From Elusimicrobiota bacterium (GTDB lineage: Bacteria; Elusimicrobiota; Elusimicrobia; Elusimicrobiales; UBA9959), in contig JACQPH010000166.1 of assembly GCA_016207645.1 (NCBI GenBank), positions 1-40,586 of the forward strand: 40,586 nucleotides of DNA, given 5' to 3'. Positions within the stretch are counted from its first letter, which is position 1. Every line of letters begins with the position of its first letter. Of the stretch, positions 18,545-29,839 are shown in pieces. Below the pieces are notes generated by a model that had not been told where the DNA came from, ran no database searches, and saw nothing but the letters and a program-made list of their open reading frames with translations. The translations under genes were made by a program, and so were the position numbers.

Positions 18545-19921
18545 CTAGGAGGGCTTCCCTTTCCGGGAGGCGGCCGCGGTCCCGGCGGGGGGGTTGGCGT
18601 CCACCTTCAGCAGGGCCGGTTTGGCGGCGCATTGTCTTGCGAAGGCGGCGTCGCGGAGCTTATTGCGGTACTCGGGGTGCTGGAAAGTGTAGTTGAACTT
18701 CGTATGCACGTCGTATTTCCCGGCCATCAGGCCGGCCACGTCCTCCACGAAGACGCGCTCCTCGTCGGTGGGGATGACGAGGACCTTCACCCTGGAACCC
18801 CCGGCGGAAATATCGGTCTCGGCGTTGCGGGTCCTGGAAACGTCGTTCTTCCCGGCGTCGCACTTGATGCCGAGGAAGTCCAGGCCCTCGAGGGCGCCGG
18901 CCCGTGTGACGGCGCCCAGCTCGCCGACGCCGGCGGTGAACACCACCGCGTCTATGCCGCCCACCGCGGCGGCGTAGGCGCCGATATATTTTTTTATCCG
19001 GTAGGTCTCTATGGCGATAGCCAGCCTGGCGCGCTCGTCGCCGTGCCCGGCGGCCGCCTCGACGTCGCGGCGGTCGGTGTACTGCTCGGTGATGCCGAGG
19101 ATGCCGGACTTCTTATTGAGCAGCGCGTCCATTTCGCCGGGACTCAGGTACTCGCGCGCCATCACGTAAAGTGGTATGGCCGGGTCGTGGTCGCCGGCGC
19201 GGGTGCCCATGAGGAGGCCCTCCAGCGGGGTGAAGCCCATGCTGGTGTCGAAGGAGAGGCCGTTCTTCACGGCGTTGACGGAGGCGCCGTTGCCGATATG
19301 GCAGATCACGAGGTTAGTCCTGAAAGGGTCCTTCTTCAGCAGCACGGCGGCGCGCTTGGCGACGTAGAGGAAGGAGGTGCCGTGGAAGCCGTAGCGGCGG
19401 ATGCCGTACTTCCAGTACCACTTGCGCGGCAGGGCGTAGGTGTAGGAAGGGGGGGGCATGGTCTGATGCCAGGCGGTGTCCATGATGGCCATGTGCGGGA
19501 TGCGGGGCATCAGCTCGCGGGCGGCTTCTATGCCCTGGATATTGGGCGGGTTGTGCAGGGGGGCCAGAGAGGAGAGCTCGCGGAAGGTGTCGAGGATCTT
19601 GTCGTCTATGATGACGGATTTCACGAACCGCTCCCCGCCGTGCACGACGCGGTGGCCCACGGCCGCGATGCCGGAGAGGCCGTCTACGACCCCTGTGGCG
19701 CCGGCCGTCAGCGTGGCGAGGATAAGCTTGATGGCTTCCTTATGGCCGGGGCAGTCCCGCTTTACAACGACCTTCTCGCGGCCGGGGGCTTCATGGCCGA
19801 TAAGGGAGCCGCCGATGCCTATGCGCTCCACCGCGCCGGAGGCGAGCGTGGTCTTCGCCTGCCAGTCGAAAAGGGAGTACTTGACGGAGGAGCTTCCGCA
19901 GTTAAGGCACAGTATTTTCAT
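18545..19921 (-). CDS. ackA: Acetate kinase
   Basis: MKILCLNCGSSSVKYSLFD; GHRVVHGGERF; DTAWHQTMPPPSYTYALP; HIGNGASV; GTRAGDHDPAIP; TAGVGE. Confidence 0.95.
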   Translation of the reverse strand: MKILCLNCGSSSVKYSLFDWQAKTTLASGAVERIGIGGSLIGHEAPGREKVVVKRDCPGHKEAIKLILATLTAGATGVVDGLSGIAAVGHRVVHGGERFVKSVIIDDKILDTFRELSSLAPLHNPPNIQGIEAARELMPRIPHMAIMDTAWHQTMPPPSYTYALPRKWYWKYGIRRYGFHGTSFLYVAKRAAVLLKKDPFRTNLVICHIGNGASVNAVKNGLSFDTSMGFTPLEGLLMGTRAGDHDPAIPLYVMAREYLSPGEMDALLNKKSGILGITEQYTDRRDVEAAAGHGDERARLAIAIETYRIKKYIGAYAAAVGGIDAVVFTAGVGELGAVTRAGALEGLDFLGIKCDAGKNDVSRTRNAETDISAGGSRVKVLVIPTDEERVFVEDVAGLMAGKYDVHTKFNYTFQHPEYRNKLRDAAFARQCAAKPALLKVDANPPAGTAAASRKGKPS

Positions 19922-19969
19922 GGTCTGCTTCTCATATTTTTAACGAGCCCTAAGCGGTAAGAATTAAGT

Positions 19970-21031
19970 TTAATCCTTGATCCTTGATCCTTTAGCTTGC
20001 AGCACGTCTTCGTAGGAGCGCAGCAGGATGTTGGCCACCACGGGCACGGACATATTGTTGTTCACGTAGCCAAAAGCCATGTTCGACATATTGTGGCAGA
20101 CCGAAGGGTCGCTGATAAGGCGTATCACCGCCCTGGCGAAGGCGAGCGGGTCGCCCGGCTCCACTATGATGCCGTTCCGCTCGTTCACCGTAAAATCGCT
20201 CAACCCCTTCAGCCGGGGCACCACGCAGGGCACGCCCGAAGCCTGGGCCTCTATAAGCGACAGCGAGAGCCCCGGGCGGCCGGCGGTCTTGGCGAAGATG
20301 TGCATCATCGCCATCACCTCGGGAATATCGTTGCGCTCCCAGAGTATGTCCACCTTGTGGCTGATCCCCAGGCCCCTGGCCAGCTCCCGTATCCTCGGGT
20401 CCTTGACGCCCACTATCATGAAATTCGTCTCCGGCAGCACGTCGAGGACCTCTTTGGCCATCATCAGGAAGAGTTCCTGTTCCTTCAGCGCGGGGTCCAT
20501 GCTTATGATGCCGACCTTGTAGGGGCGCTTCTGGAACATGGCGGGCCTGATCAGCATGGCGCTTTCCCAGCGGCCGATGTTCAGGCAGGGAGGGACCATG
20601 AAGGTGCGCTGCGGGTCTATGCCGGCTATGACGAATTCCTCCTGCACGGAATTGCAGGCCCCGACATAGAGGTCCACGTAGGGCTGAAGCTGAGCCAGCT
20701 TCTCGAAATTCGCCGCGCTGCCCAGCTTTATCTGGGTCACGAAGATGCGCGAACCGGCAGCCGCCTTTTTAAGGAACAGGGGGGAAAGGCCCGGCATATT
20801 GTAGAAATGAGCTATGTCCCAGCCGCCGGTCTCGTAAAAACCGAACTTGGCCCCCAGCGAGAACGGCCGCGCCTCCACCTTGAGCCTGGCGCATTCCGCG
20901 AACAGCGGGGAATTCCTCAGGCACAGCACGGCGGCGGTATGCCCCAGCTTCGCGAAACGCGCGGCGGTGTGCAGGGCCTGGTAGGCCACCATATCCCAGA
21001 CGGGGGAATCGCAGACGTTGAGTATCTTCAT
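19970..21031 (-). CDS. Glycosyltransferase family 4-like protein
   Basis: Start MKILNVCDSPVWDMVAYQALHTAARFAKLGH; GRPGLSLSLIEAQASGVPCVVPRLKGL. Confidence 0.85.
   Translation of the reverse strand: MKILNVCDSPVWDMVAYQALHTAARFAKLGHTAAVLCLRNSPLFAECARLKVEARPFSLGAKFGFYETGGWDIAHFYNMPGLSPLFLKKAAAGSRIFVTQIKLGSAANFEKLAQLQPYVDLYVGACNSVQEEFVIAGIDPQRTFMVPPCLNIGRWESAMLIRPAMFQKRPYKVGIISMDPALKEQELFLMMAKEVLDVLPETNFMIVGVKDPRIRELARGLGISHKVDILWERNDIPEVMAMMHIFAKTAGRPGLSLSLIEAQASGVPCVVPRLKGLSDFTVNERNGIIVEPGDPLAFARAVIRLISDPSVCHNMSNMAFGYVNNNMSVPVVANILLRSYEDVLQAKGSRIKD
19973..19993 (-). repeat. Heptanucleotide tandem repeat (AAGGATN)3 at the gene 3' end
   Basis: + strand ATCCTTG ATCCTTG ATCCTTT; encodes part of the C-terminal KGSRIKD-stop. 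Confidence 0.75.
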
Positions 21032-21771
21032 CGGCGAGATCCGCCCCGCGGCGGGAGCCTCGTCCCGGCCAGCTTCTTGAGCTCTTTCACGGCGTTCTTT
21101 ACATAGGCCTCGTCGCGGGAAGTGGCCGCTATGTCGGCGTAGATAGCGGCGGCTGCCGCGTAATTGCCCGCCTTCTTGTTGAGGAAGGCCGCCAGCTGCT
21201 TGAGCATCACCGGGCAGTCGGGGTCCTTCAGGATAGGGGCGATGGTCTCGGCTACCGCGGCCGCGTTCCCGGATCTGCTGTAGCCTATGGCCGCCAGCAT
21301 GGTGAGGTACTTCCACTCCTTCGGGTTGTATCCGAGGGCGAAGCTTATGAGCGCCCGCGCCTCCTCCCCGCGCTGCATGTTAAAGGCCAGGCAGGCCGCG
21401 CCGTAAAGGCCCGCCGCGGTGAAAGCGGGGTCCACTTCAAGGACGTGGCGGGCCATCGGGAAGAACAGCGGGTAGTCGCCGGCGCCGTAATTTTCATGTT
21501 CCCCGTGGCGGTGCTCCCCGTTCCCGGCCTCTTCCTCGCCGTGGAATTCCCTGGAGCCGTAATACTGCAGCAGGCGTATGAACCAGAGGTCCGCGAAAAG
21601 ACGGCGCGACCCGGAGGCCAGGGCCAGCATGTCCCCGGCGGCGCCGGCGGCCGGGACCCGCATTTCCGACGGGGGCGGGAAGGGGCTGGCGTAGCCGCGG
21701 GCCAGAAAACCGCCGGCGGCCCAGGCGAGGAGGGCGGCGGCTAGTGTGGTGTCCCGCAGATAGTTATACAT
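21028..21771 (-). CDS. Hypothetical membrane-anchored TPR-like protein
   Basis: Start taken as MYNYLRDTTLAAALLAWAAGGFLARG; the longer N-terminus in the ORF track is encoded by the repeat element. Confidence 0.75.
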   Translation of the reverse strand: MYNYLRDTTLAAALLAWAAGGFLARGYASPFPPPSEMRVPAAGAAGDMLALASGSRRLFADLWFIRLLQYYGSREFHGEEEAGNGEHRHGEHENYGAGDYPLFFPMARHVLEVDPAFTAAGLYGAACLAFNMQRGEEARALISFALGYNPKEWKYLTMLAAIGYSRSGNAAAVAETIAPILKDPDCPVMLKQLAAFLNKKAGNYAAAAAIYADIAATSRDEAYVKNAVKELKKLAGTRLPPRGGSRR

Positions 21772-21775
21772 TATG

Positions 21776-21965
21776 GTGGAGGGTCGGCCGGGGTTTTGTT
21801 TCGCGAACCCCTTGCGGAAGGGGGGCCCCGCTTCGGGGGGAAACCGACGCAAGGGGTTCCGAAGCTATGCTAGTGTCGCATAAAAGGGCTATGCCCATCA
21901 AGCGACCCTCTTCCGGGGTTCGCGGGGCAAAACCCCGGCCAACCCGAACCCTGTATAGCGACCTG
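21776..21965. mobile_element. Putative MITE-like inverted-repeat element, apparently complete copy B
   Basis: Left arm 21776-21811 (GTGGAGGGTCGGCCGGGGTTTTGTTTCGCGAACCCC) is inverted relative to right arm 21915-21945; internal stem GAACCCCTTGCG/CGCAAGGGGTTC; flanked by AGTTATACATTATG / AGTTACACATTATG. Confidence 0.7.
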
Positions 21966-21987
21966 AGTTACACATTATGAAGGCTCA

Positions 21988-22749
21988 TCAGAATTCCTTG
22001 CGCGAGAGCAGCCAGAGGGACCCCAGGAAAGAGGCCGCTACCCAGGCGGCGGCGGGCAGAAGCACGGCGGGGCCCGGGGCGGCGGCGGCGCCCGCGGCGT
22101 CGCGGGCGTTGAAGAGCTGCAGGTTCGGGATAAGCCACAGGAAAACGCTTACGGCGGTCCCCTTAAGCCCGGGCAGGCGCTCGGCGAGGAAGCGGGCCTC
22201 GGAGGCGAAATGCCCCAGAGTCCACATTATCGAGGAGATGACCAGGGTGGAAACCGCGGAAGTGGAGAAGAGCGAGACGAAAAAAGCGAAGGAGACGATG
22301 ACGGCCAGCTTCAGGAAAGTGCCGGCCAGGGCCCAGGCGTAGAAAGGCGGCGGGCCGAAGCCCCTGAAGGCGAGCAGGGAAAGGTGCATGGCGGCCATTA
22401 TCAGGAGCATCAGCCCCGCCGTCAGCAGCGCCCCGCCCAGCTTCCCGGCCAGGTAGGCCCAGCGCGGCACGGGCCGCGAGAACACCAGGTAGATGGTCTT
22501 GGTCTCGGCCTCCTTGAGCAGGGCCGAGGAGGCGCCGAAGAGGGCATAAGCCAGAGCCGTAAGCTCGATCAGCGCCAGGCCGAAATCGGCCAGCACCCTG
22601 GACTCCTGGTCCACGGCCATCACGCCGGCCAGCACGGAAGCGTAGACGGCGGTGAAGGCGAAGACGGCGAAAAGGGTGAAAAAGCGGTTGCGCACGCTCT
22701 CGGAGAAGGAATTGAAGGCGACGGCCCGCACGAGGAAGAGGCTGTTCAT
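21988..22749 (-). CDS. ABC transporter permease (ABC-2 type)
   Basis: FLVRAVAFNSFSESVRNRFFTLFAVFAFT; EAETKTIYLVFSRPVPRWAYLAGKLGG. Confidence 0.85.
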   Translation of the reverse strand: MNSLFLVRAVAFNSFSESVRNRFFTLFAVFAFTAVYASVLAGVMAVDQESRVLADFGLALIELTALAYALFGASSALLKEAETKTIYLVFSRPVPRWAYLAGKLGGALLTAGLMLLIMAAMHLSLLAFRGFGPPPFYAWALAGTFLKLAVIVSFAFFVSLFSTSAVSTLVISSIMWTLGHFASEARFLAERLPGLKGTAVSVFLWLIPNLQLFNARDAAGAAAAPGPAVLLPAAAWVAASFLGSLWLLSRKEF

Positions 22750-23483
22750 TTAACCGCCTCCACGAAGAGCTTCTCCAGCCCGCCGGGCGAGGCCTCCCAC
22801 TGCGCCCGGGTCACGGTGGCCGCCAGCGCGCCCCTCACCATGATCAGCACCCTCGAAGCCAGCTTCTCCACCTCGGAAATGCTGTGCGAGGAAAGGAAGA
22901 TGGCGCGCCCCTCGGCATTGAGCCCGGCCAGGAGGGCGCGGATATCGTGTATGGCCAGCGGGTCCAGACCGCTCACCGGCTCGTCGAGCACGAGGAGGTC
23001 CGGCTTGTGCAGCAGCGCCTGGGCCAGGCCGAGGCGCTGGAGCATCCCCTTCGAGAATTCGGAGATGCGCTTGCCCGCGTGCGGCTCCAGGCCGGTCCTG
23101 TGCATGGAGGACCCTACGGCGAGGGAGAGCTCCGCGCCGGAAAGGCCGGAAAGGCGCCCGTAGTAAGCGAGGGCGGCCGCCGGCTTCACCTGCGGCGGGA
23201 AATAGGGCAGCTCGGGGAGGAAGCCGACCCTGGCCTTGGCGGCCACGTCGGCAGGGGAGTGCCCGAAGACCGAGACCCGCCCGGCCGTGGGGAAGAGCAG
23301 CCCGGTTATCAGCTTCATTATGGTGGTCTTGCCGGCGCCGTTGAGGCCCAGCAGGCCGGTGACCTCGCCGGGCCGGACCTCGAACGAGAGGCCCTTTACG
23401 GCGGTATTGTACTCGGCGCCCAGCAGGCGGGGCCGCTTATAGGTTTTCTCGACGCCGGAGAAGGCTACCGCCGGGGCTGTCAT
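22746..23483 (-). CDS. ABC transporter ATP-binding protein
   Basis: GLNGAGKTTIMKLITGLL, FSKGMLQRLGLAQALLHKPDLLVLDEPVSGLDP. Confidence 0.93.
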   Translation of the reverse strand: MTAPAVAFSGVEKTYKRPRLLGAEYNTAVKGLSFEVRPGEVTGLLGLNGAGKTTIMKLITGLLFPTAGRVSVFGHSPADVAAKARVGFLPELPYFPPQVKPAAALAYYGRLSGLSGAELSLAVGSSMHRTGLEPHAGKRISEFSKGMLQRLGLAQALLHKPDLLVLDEPVSGLDPLAIHDIRALLAGLNAEGRAIFLSSHSISEVEKLASRVLIMVRGALAATVTRAQWEASPGGLEKLFVEAVK

Positions 23484-25312
23484 CTGACTATTTTATTCTC
23501 CTCGCGCCTCACCCGGCGCATCTCCTCCTGTATGCGGTCTATGGGGATCTCGCCCATCTTGAGGAAACCCGTATGGAACTTGCGCAGGTCGAAGTACTTG
23601 GCCTCGGTGCGCTGGTAATAGCGGCGCATCTCGAGCAGGCGGTCCAGCCCCAGTATAAAGCTGAACCCCTCGGTGGGGGCCAGGGAGAGCTTCAGCACCT
23701 CGGCGTCGGCCTGCGCCCTGGTCATGTGGAGGTTGTCCTGGAAGAACTGTGAAGCCTGCGCCGGGTCCCATTTCCCGGTGTGCAGGGCCGCGTCGGCGTA
23801 GGCCCTGGCCGCGCGCAGGGCCCGCACGTAGCAGCGGAGGAAGCGCGACCAGTAGGAGGAATAATAGCCCAGTTCCTCGGCCAGCAGTTCCGCGTAGCAG
23901 CCCCAGCCGTTGTTCACCACCGGCTGCCGGGAAACCCGGCGTATGCGGGAAGTGTTGGAGGAAGCCTCGAAGCTGCGCAAATGCATGCCCGGCATTATGG
24001 AATAGGCGGTAAGCAGCTCCAGCTGGGCGTAATTGAAGCTGGCGGCCAGGACCTTCTCCCGGGCGGCCTCGGCGGCGCCGTCGGGGGGCAGCAGGATGAA
24101 AAGCTCCGAGACGCGCGTGTCGTCCAGCGCGAAGGAAGGCGCGTAATGGACGTAAGGCAGTACCGAGGCCATGAAGCCGGGCATGCGCTTTATGAGCAGC
24201 CGCTGGCGGGGGAATTCCACCACCTTGTGCTCGTCGAAATGCTGGTACGAGCGGTCCATCTCGTCCTGGAAGACCTTCAGCACGTCGCCGGCCGGCGGGT
24301 GCTCCTTCGGGAGCTTGTCCAGCACGCCTTTCCAGCCGCTTTCCTTCGTTACCATCGCGTCGATGTTGAGCGCCTCCTTCTGGAGGTCCTTCATCGCCTT
24401 CTTGAAAGCGCTTTTAGAGTAGCTCAGGGCCGAGCCCGGGGTCATGTCCAGCGAATGCAGGCGCTCGAGGTAAAAGCCGTAGGAATCGCTGCCGGCCCGG
24501 AAATCGCCGTCGGCGTTGGGCAGCACGTCCTTCTGGAGGAACTCGGCGTAGCGCGCCAGGGCCGCCTTGACCTTCTCCATCGTCTCGTCGACCTGCACCT
24601 TGAGCGTGGGGTCGTAGCGGGTATAGCCGCGGAAGACCTGCGCGGAATCGGAGACGAAGTTATTGAGAGCGTCGTTCGCCTGCTTCATGGCCTGGCGGAC
24701 CCAGATCTCGGGCGGGCGGGAGAGGTTGCGCTCGGCCTGCGCCAGGACCGAAGGGAACTGCTGCAGGCGGGAGATGGCGTTGGAGGCGCGGGTATTGTAG
24801 TCCTCGTAGTCCTTGCTCATCATCTGGTAGACGAGGAAGAGCGGGTCGAGGTACTGCTGGGGCCGCCGGGCGAGCAGGCCGAGGTTCTCCATCTCGTAGA
24901 CGTCGACCTCCAGCATATGGTCCAGGGCCTCGTAGTCCACCCTCAGGGCGGGAGCCATTGAATCCTTCTTTATCTCGGCCAGCTTGGCCCGGAGCCGTCT
25001 GAAGGCCTCGAGCTGGCGCGTGACCCGCTCCTGCGAGCGGGCGGTAAGCAGCGAGTCCGAGCCGTGCAGGCCCAGCCGGGTGGCCCTCTCGGGGTCGTAC
25101 ATCTGTATGGTGGCCAGGTACTGGGAGAAGACTTCGTTGAGCTTGGTGCCCTCCAGCGCGCCCTCTATATCGGCGGCGGTGAGCTTGTCCTCGTAGGCGT
25201 GAAGGGGAAGGGTGGAGGGTAGAAGGCAGAGGGCGGAGGTGAGCAGCAGCGCCGCCGTGAAAAGACCGCGCCTGCGCTGCGGGCGGGGTCCGGGAGAGAG
25301 CAAAGTCTTCAT
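23480..25312 (-). CDS. DUF885 domain-containing protein (putative exported peptidase-like)
   Basis: Signal-peptide-like N-terminus; DUF885-type sequence incl. LDHMLEVDVYEMENL, QYLDPLFLVYQMM, GWGCYAELLAEELGYY. Confidence 0.85.
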   Translation of the reverse strand: MKTLLSPGPRPQRRRGLFTAALLLTSALCLLPSTLPLHAYEDKLTAADIEGALEGTKLNEVFSQYLATIQMYDPERATRLGLHGSDSLLTARSQERVTRQLEAFRRLRAKLAEIKKDSMAPALRVDYEALDHMLEVDVYEMENLGLLARRPQQYLDPLFLVYQMMSKDYEDYNTRASNAISRLQQFPSVLAQAERNLSRPPEIWVRQAMKQANDALNNFVSDSAQVFRGYTRYDPTLKVQVDETMEKVKAALARYAEFLQKDVLPNADGDFRAGSDSYGFYLERLHSLDMTPGSALSYSKSAFKKAMKDLQKEALNIDAMVTKESGWKGVLDKLPKEHPPAGDVLKVFQDEMDRSYQHFDEHKVVEFPRQRLLIKRMPGFMASVLPYVHYAPSFALDDTRVSELFILLPPDGAAEAAREKVLAASFNYAQLELLTAYSIMPGMHLRSFEASSNTSRIRRVSRQPVVNNGWGCYAELLAEELGYYSSYWSRFLRCYVRALRAARAYADAALHTGKWDPAQASQFFQDNLHMTRAQADAEVLKLSLAPTEGFSFILGLDRLLEMRRYYQRTEAKYFDLRKFHTGFLKMGEIPIDRIQEEMRRVRREENKIVR

Positions 25313-25328
25313 ATCCGAATACCTCGGT

Positions 25329-27713
<2,385 letters not shown>

Positions 27714-27744
27714 GGTAGGTTTCCTGGTGAGGCTATGCGGGCGG

Positions 27745-28347
27745 TCACTTGCGGTGTTCGAGCACGGAATCGATGATCCCGTACTGCTTCGCCTCGGCGG
27801 CGGAGAGGTAGAAGTTCCTTTCCATGTCCGCGCGGACCTTTTCGGGCTTCTGGCCGGTATGCTTGGCCATGATGTCGATGAGCCGCGTCTTGTTCTCCTG
27901 CATCTCTTTGCTCTCTATCTCTATATCGGTGGCCTGCCCGGAGATGCCGCCGCCCCAGATCAGGGGCTGGTGTATCATAACGCGGGAATTCGGCAGCGCG
28001 TAGCGCTTGCCCTTGGAGCCGGCCGCGAGCAGCACCGCGCCGAAGCTCATGGCCATGCCCATGCAGATGGTGGAGATGGGGGCCTTGATGAACTGCATCG
28101 TGTCGTAGACGGCCAGGCCCGCGGTGACCATGCCGCCGGGGGAATTTATGTAGAGGTTGATGTCCTTTTCCGCGTCCTCGGCGTCGAGATACAGGAGCTG
28201 GGCGATCACGGTATTGGCGGAGGCGGTGGAGACGGCGCCTTCCGGGTCGCCGAAAAATATGATCCGGTCCTTCAGCAGGCGCGAAAAGATGTCGTAGGAC
28301 ACCATGGAGCCCTGGTTCCATTTCTCGAGAATTGTAGGTATTATCAT
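27745..28347 (-). CDS. clpP: ATP-dependent Clp protease proteolytic subunit
   Basis: [10 protein letters not shown]...[44 protein letters not shown]...MIHQPL. Confidence 0.96.
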   Translation of the reverse strand: MIIPTILEKWNQGSMVSYDIFSRLLKDRIIFFGDPEGAVSTASANTVIAQLLYLDAEDAEKDINLYINSPGGMVTAGLAVYDTMQFIKAPISTICMGMAMSFGAVLLAAGSKGKRYALPNSRVMIHQPLIWGGGISGQATDIEIESKEMQENKTRLIDIMAKHTGQKPEKVRADMERNFYLSAAEAKQYGIIDSVLEHRK

Positions 28348-28362
28348 CGTTCCTCCCGTAAA

Positions 28363-29628
28363 TTAAGCCTGCTCTTCCTTTATCACCGCTCTTTCCTTCA
28401 CCAGGTTCATGGTCTTGTTCTCGACCATGGAGGCCCTTATGTATTCCCTGCGCTTCTCGAAAAGTTCCCTGCCCTTCGTCTTTTCCTCTTCGGTGTTAAG
28501 GCGGGCCATCACCTTTTCCAGCTCGGCGTCCAGCTCCGAGTCGGCAGCCTCTATCTTCTCTTTTTTCGCTATGTGATGCAAGATATAGGTAAGGGAGAGG
28601 TTGCGCTCCGCCACCGGCCGGAGGCGCTCCAGCAGGGACTCGTCGGGAAGGTGCTGTTCGGCCGGAGCGCGCTTCTTGAAGAGCTCCAGCAGTTCCTGGG
28701 TCTCCTCCTTCACCAGGGTGGGGGGCAGCGAGAGCGGGTTGTTCTTCAGCAGCGCTTCCTCGAGCTGGCCCAGCATGTCCTTCTCGGTCTTCTCGGAGGA
28801 GCCCTGCTCCAGGAGCCTCCTCACGTTCGCCTTCAGCTCCTCCGCCGTCTTCACGCCGGCTTCCTTGAGGAAGTTCTCGTCCAGCTCGGGCACCACCTTC
28901 TGCTTTATCTCGGTGACCGTGACCTTGAAATGCATCTTCTTGTCGCCGAAGGGGGCGTCGAATTCGCGCGTCTCGCCTTTCTTCGCGCCTATAACGGCCT
29001 CGGCCAGGCCGGCTATGGTCTGGGGGCTGGAGAGGTCCACTATCTCGCCCTTCACGGCCCCGTCGGCTACGGGAACGCCGTTCTCGAAGGTGTCGTAGTC
29101 CACTATCACGAAATGGTTCTTCGCGGCGGCTTCGCCCTCGGCGCCGGGCTTGAGGTAGGCGTTATACTCGCGGACCTGGTTTATGTACTTGTCCACTTCG
29201 GCGTCGGTGATCTTGTGCACCTTGCGGATGGCGGCTATCTTCTCGTAGCCCTTAGGCTCGATGGAGGGGGAGCACTCGAACTGCAGTTCGAAATAGAGCG
29301 CCTTGGCGGGCTCGTAGCTGACGTTCTTCAGCAGCGGGGCGACCACGGGGTTGAGCCGGGCCCCTTTGAGGATCTCGGGCAGCGAGGACTTCGCGGCTAT
29401 GTCCAGGACCTCGTCCTTGACCATGGACGGGAACTGGTCCTTTATCATGGTCAGCGGCACTTTGCCCACGCGGAAGCCGGGCAGGCTCACCACGCTCTGC
29501 AGGCGCACCAGCGCCTCCTGCGAAGCCTCGGCCAGCGCCCTGGAGTCCAGGTTCACCCCGAACACGTGCACGCAGCCTTCCTGCTTGATCTTCTTGATCT
29601 TGTCGCCGAAACCGAGTGTGATGTTCAT
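28363..29628 (-). CDS. tig: Trigger factor
   Basis: LPGFRVGKVPLTMIKDQFPSMVKDEVLD; FKVTVTEIKQKVVPELDENFLKEAGV. Confidence 0.93.
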   Translation of the reverse strand: MNITLGFGDKIKKIKQEGCVHVFGVNLDSRALAEASQEALVRLQSVVSLPGFRVGKVPLTMIKDQFPSMVKDEVLDIAAKSSLPEILKGARLNPVVAPLLKNVSYEPAKALYFELQFECSPSIEPKGYEKIAAIRKVHKITDAEVDKYINQVREYNAYLKPGAEGEAAAKNHFVIVDYDTFENGVPVADGAVKGEIVDLSSPQTIAGLAEAVIGAKKGETREFDAPFGDKKMHFKVTVTEIKQKVVPELDENFLKEAGVKTAEELKANVRRLLEQGSSEKTEKDMLGQLEEALLKNNPLSLPPTLVKEETQELLELFKKRAPAEQHLPDESLLERLRPVAERNLSLTYILHHIAKKEKIEAADSELDAELEKVMARLNTEEEKTKGRELFEKRREYIRASMVENKTMNLVKERAVIKEEQA

Positions 29629-29665
29629 ACTTCTTTCCTCCGCCTTGCTGTCCGGCTCGCCGTTA

Positions 29666-29749
29666 TGTCGGGACGGGGACTTGAACCCCGACGGGAATTA
29701 CCCCACATGGTCCTAAGCCATGCGCGTCTGCCGATTCCGCCATCCCGAC
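29666..29749 (-). tRNA. tRNA-Leu(TAG)
   Basis: Acceptor GTCGGGA/TCCCGAC; anticodon arm CATGG-CTTAGGA-CCATG; variable arm; T-arm CGGGG-TTCAAGT-CCCCG. Confidence 0.93.
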
Positions 29750-29790
29750 CCGGAAAGAACGCCCGCCCCGGGAGCCGCCCTAAAAAAAAT

Positions 29791-29821
29791 GAGTAATGAG
29801 TAAGAGCATTACTCATTACTC
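29791..29821 (-). terminator. Intrinsic terminator on minus strand downstream of tRNA-Lys, built from heptamer repeats
   Basis: Perfect 13 bp stem GAGTAATGAGTAA/TTACTCATTACTC; on the minus strand followed by A-T8. Confidence 0.75.
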
Positions 29822-29839
29822 CAGGTGCGAAAATAGACG

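Noticed and set aside
21776-21965. Group II intron or IS remnant
   Set aside because: Too short and without recognisable transposase or intron motifs; non-autonomous repeat is the most that can be supported.
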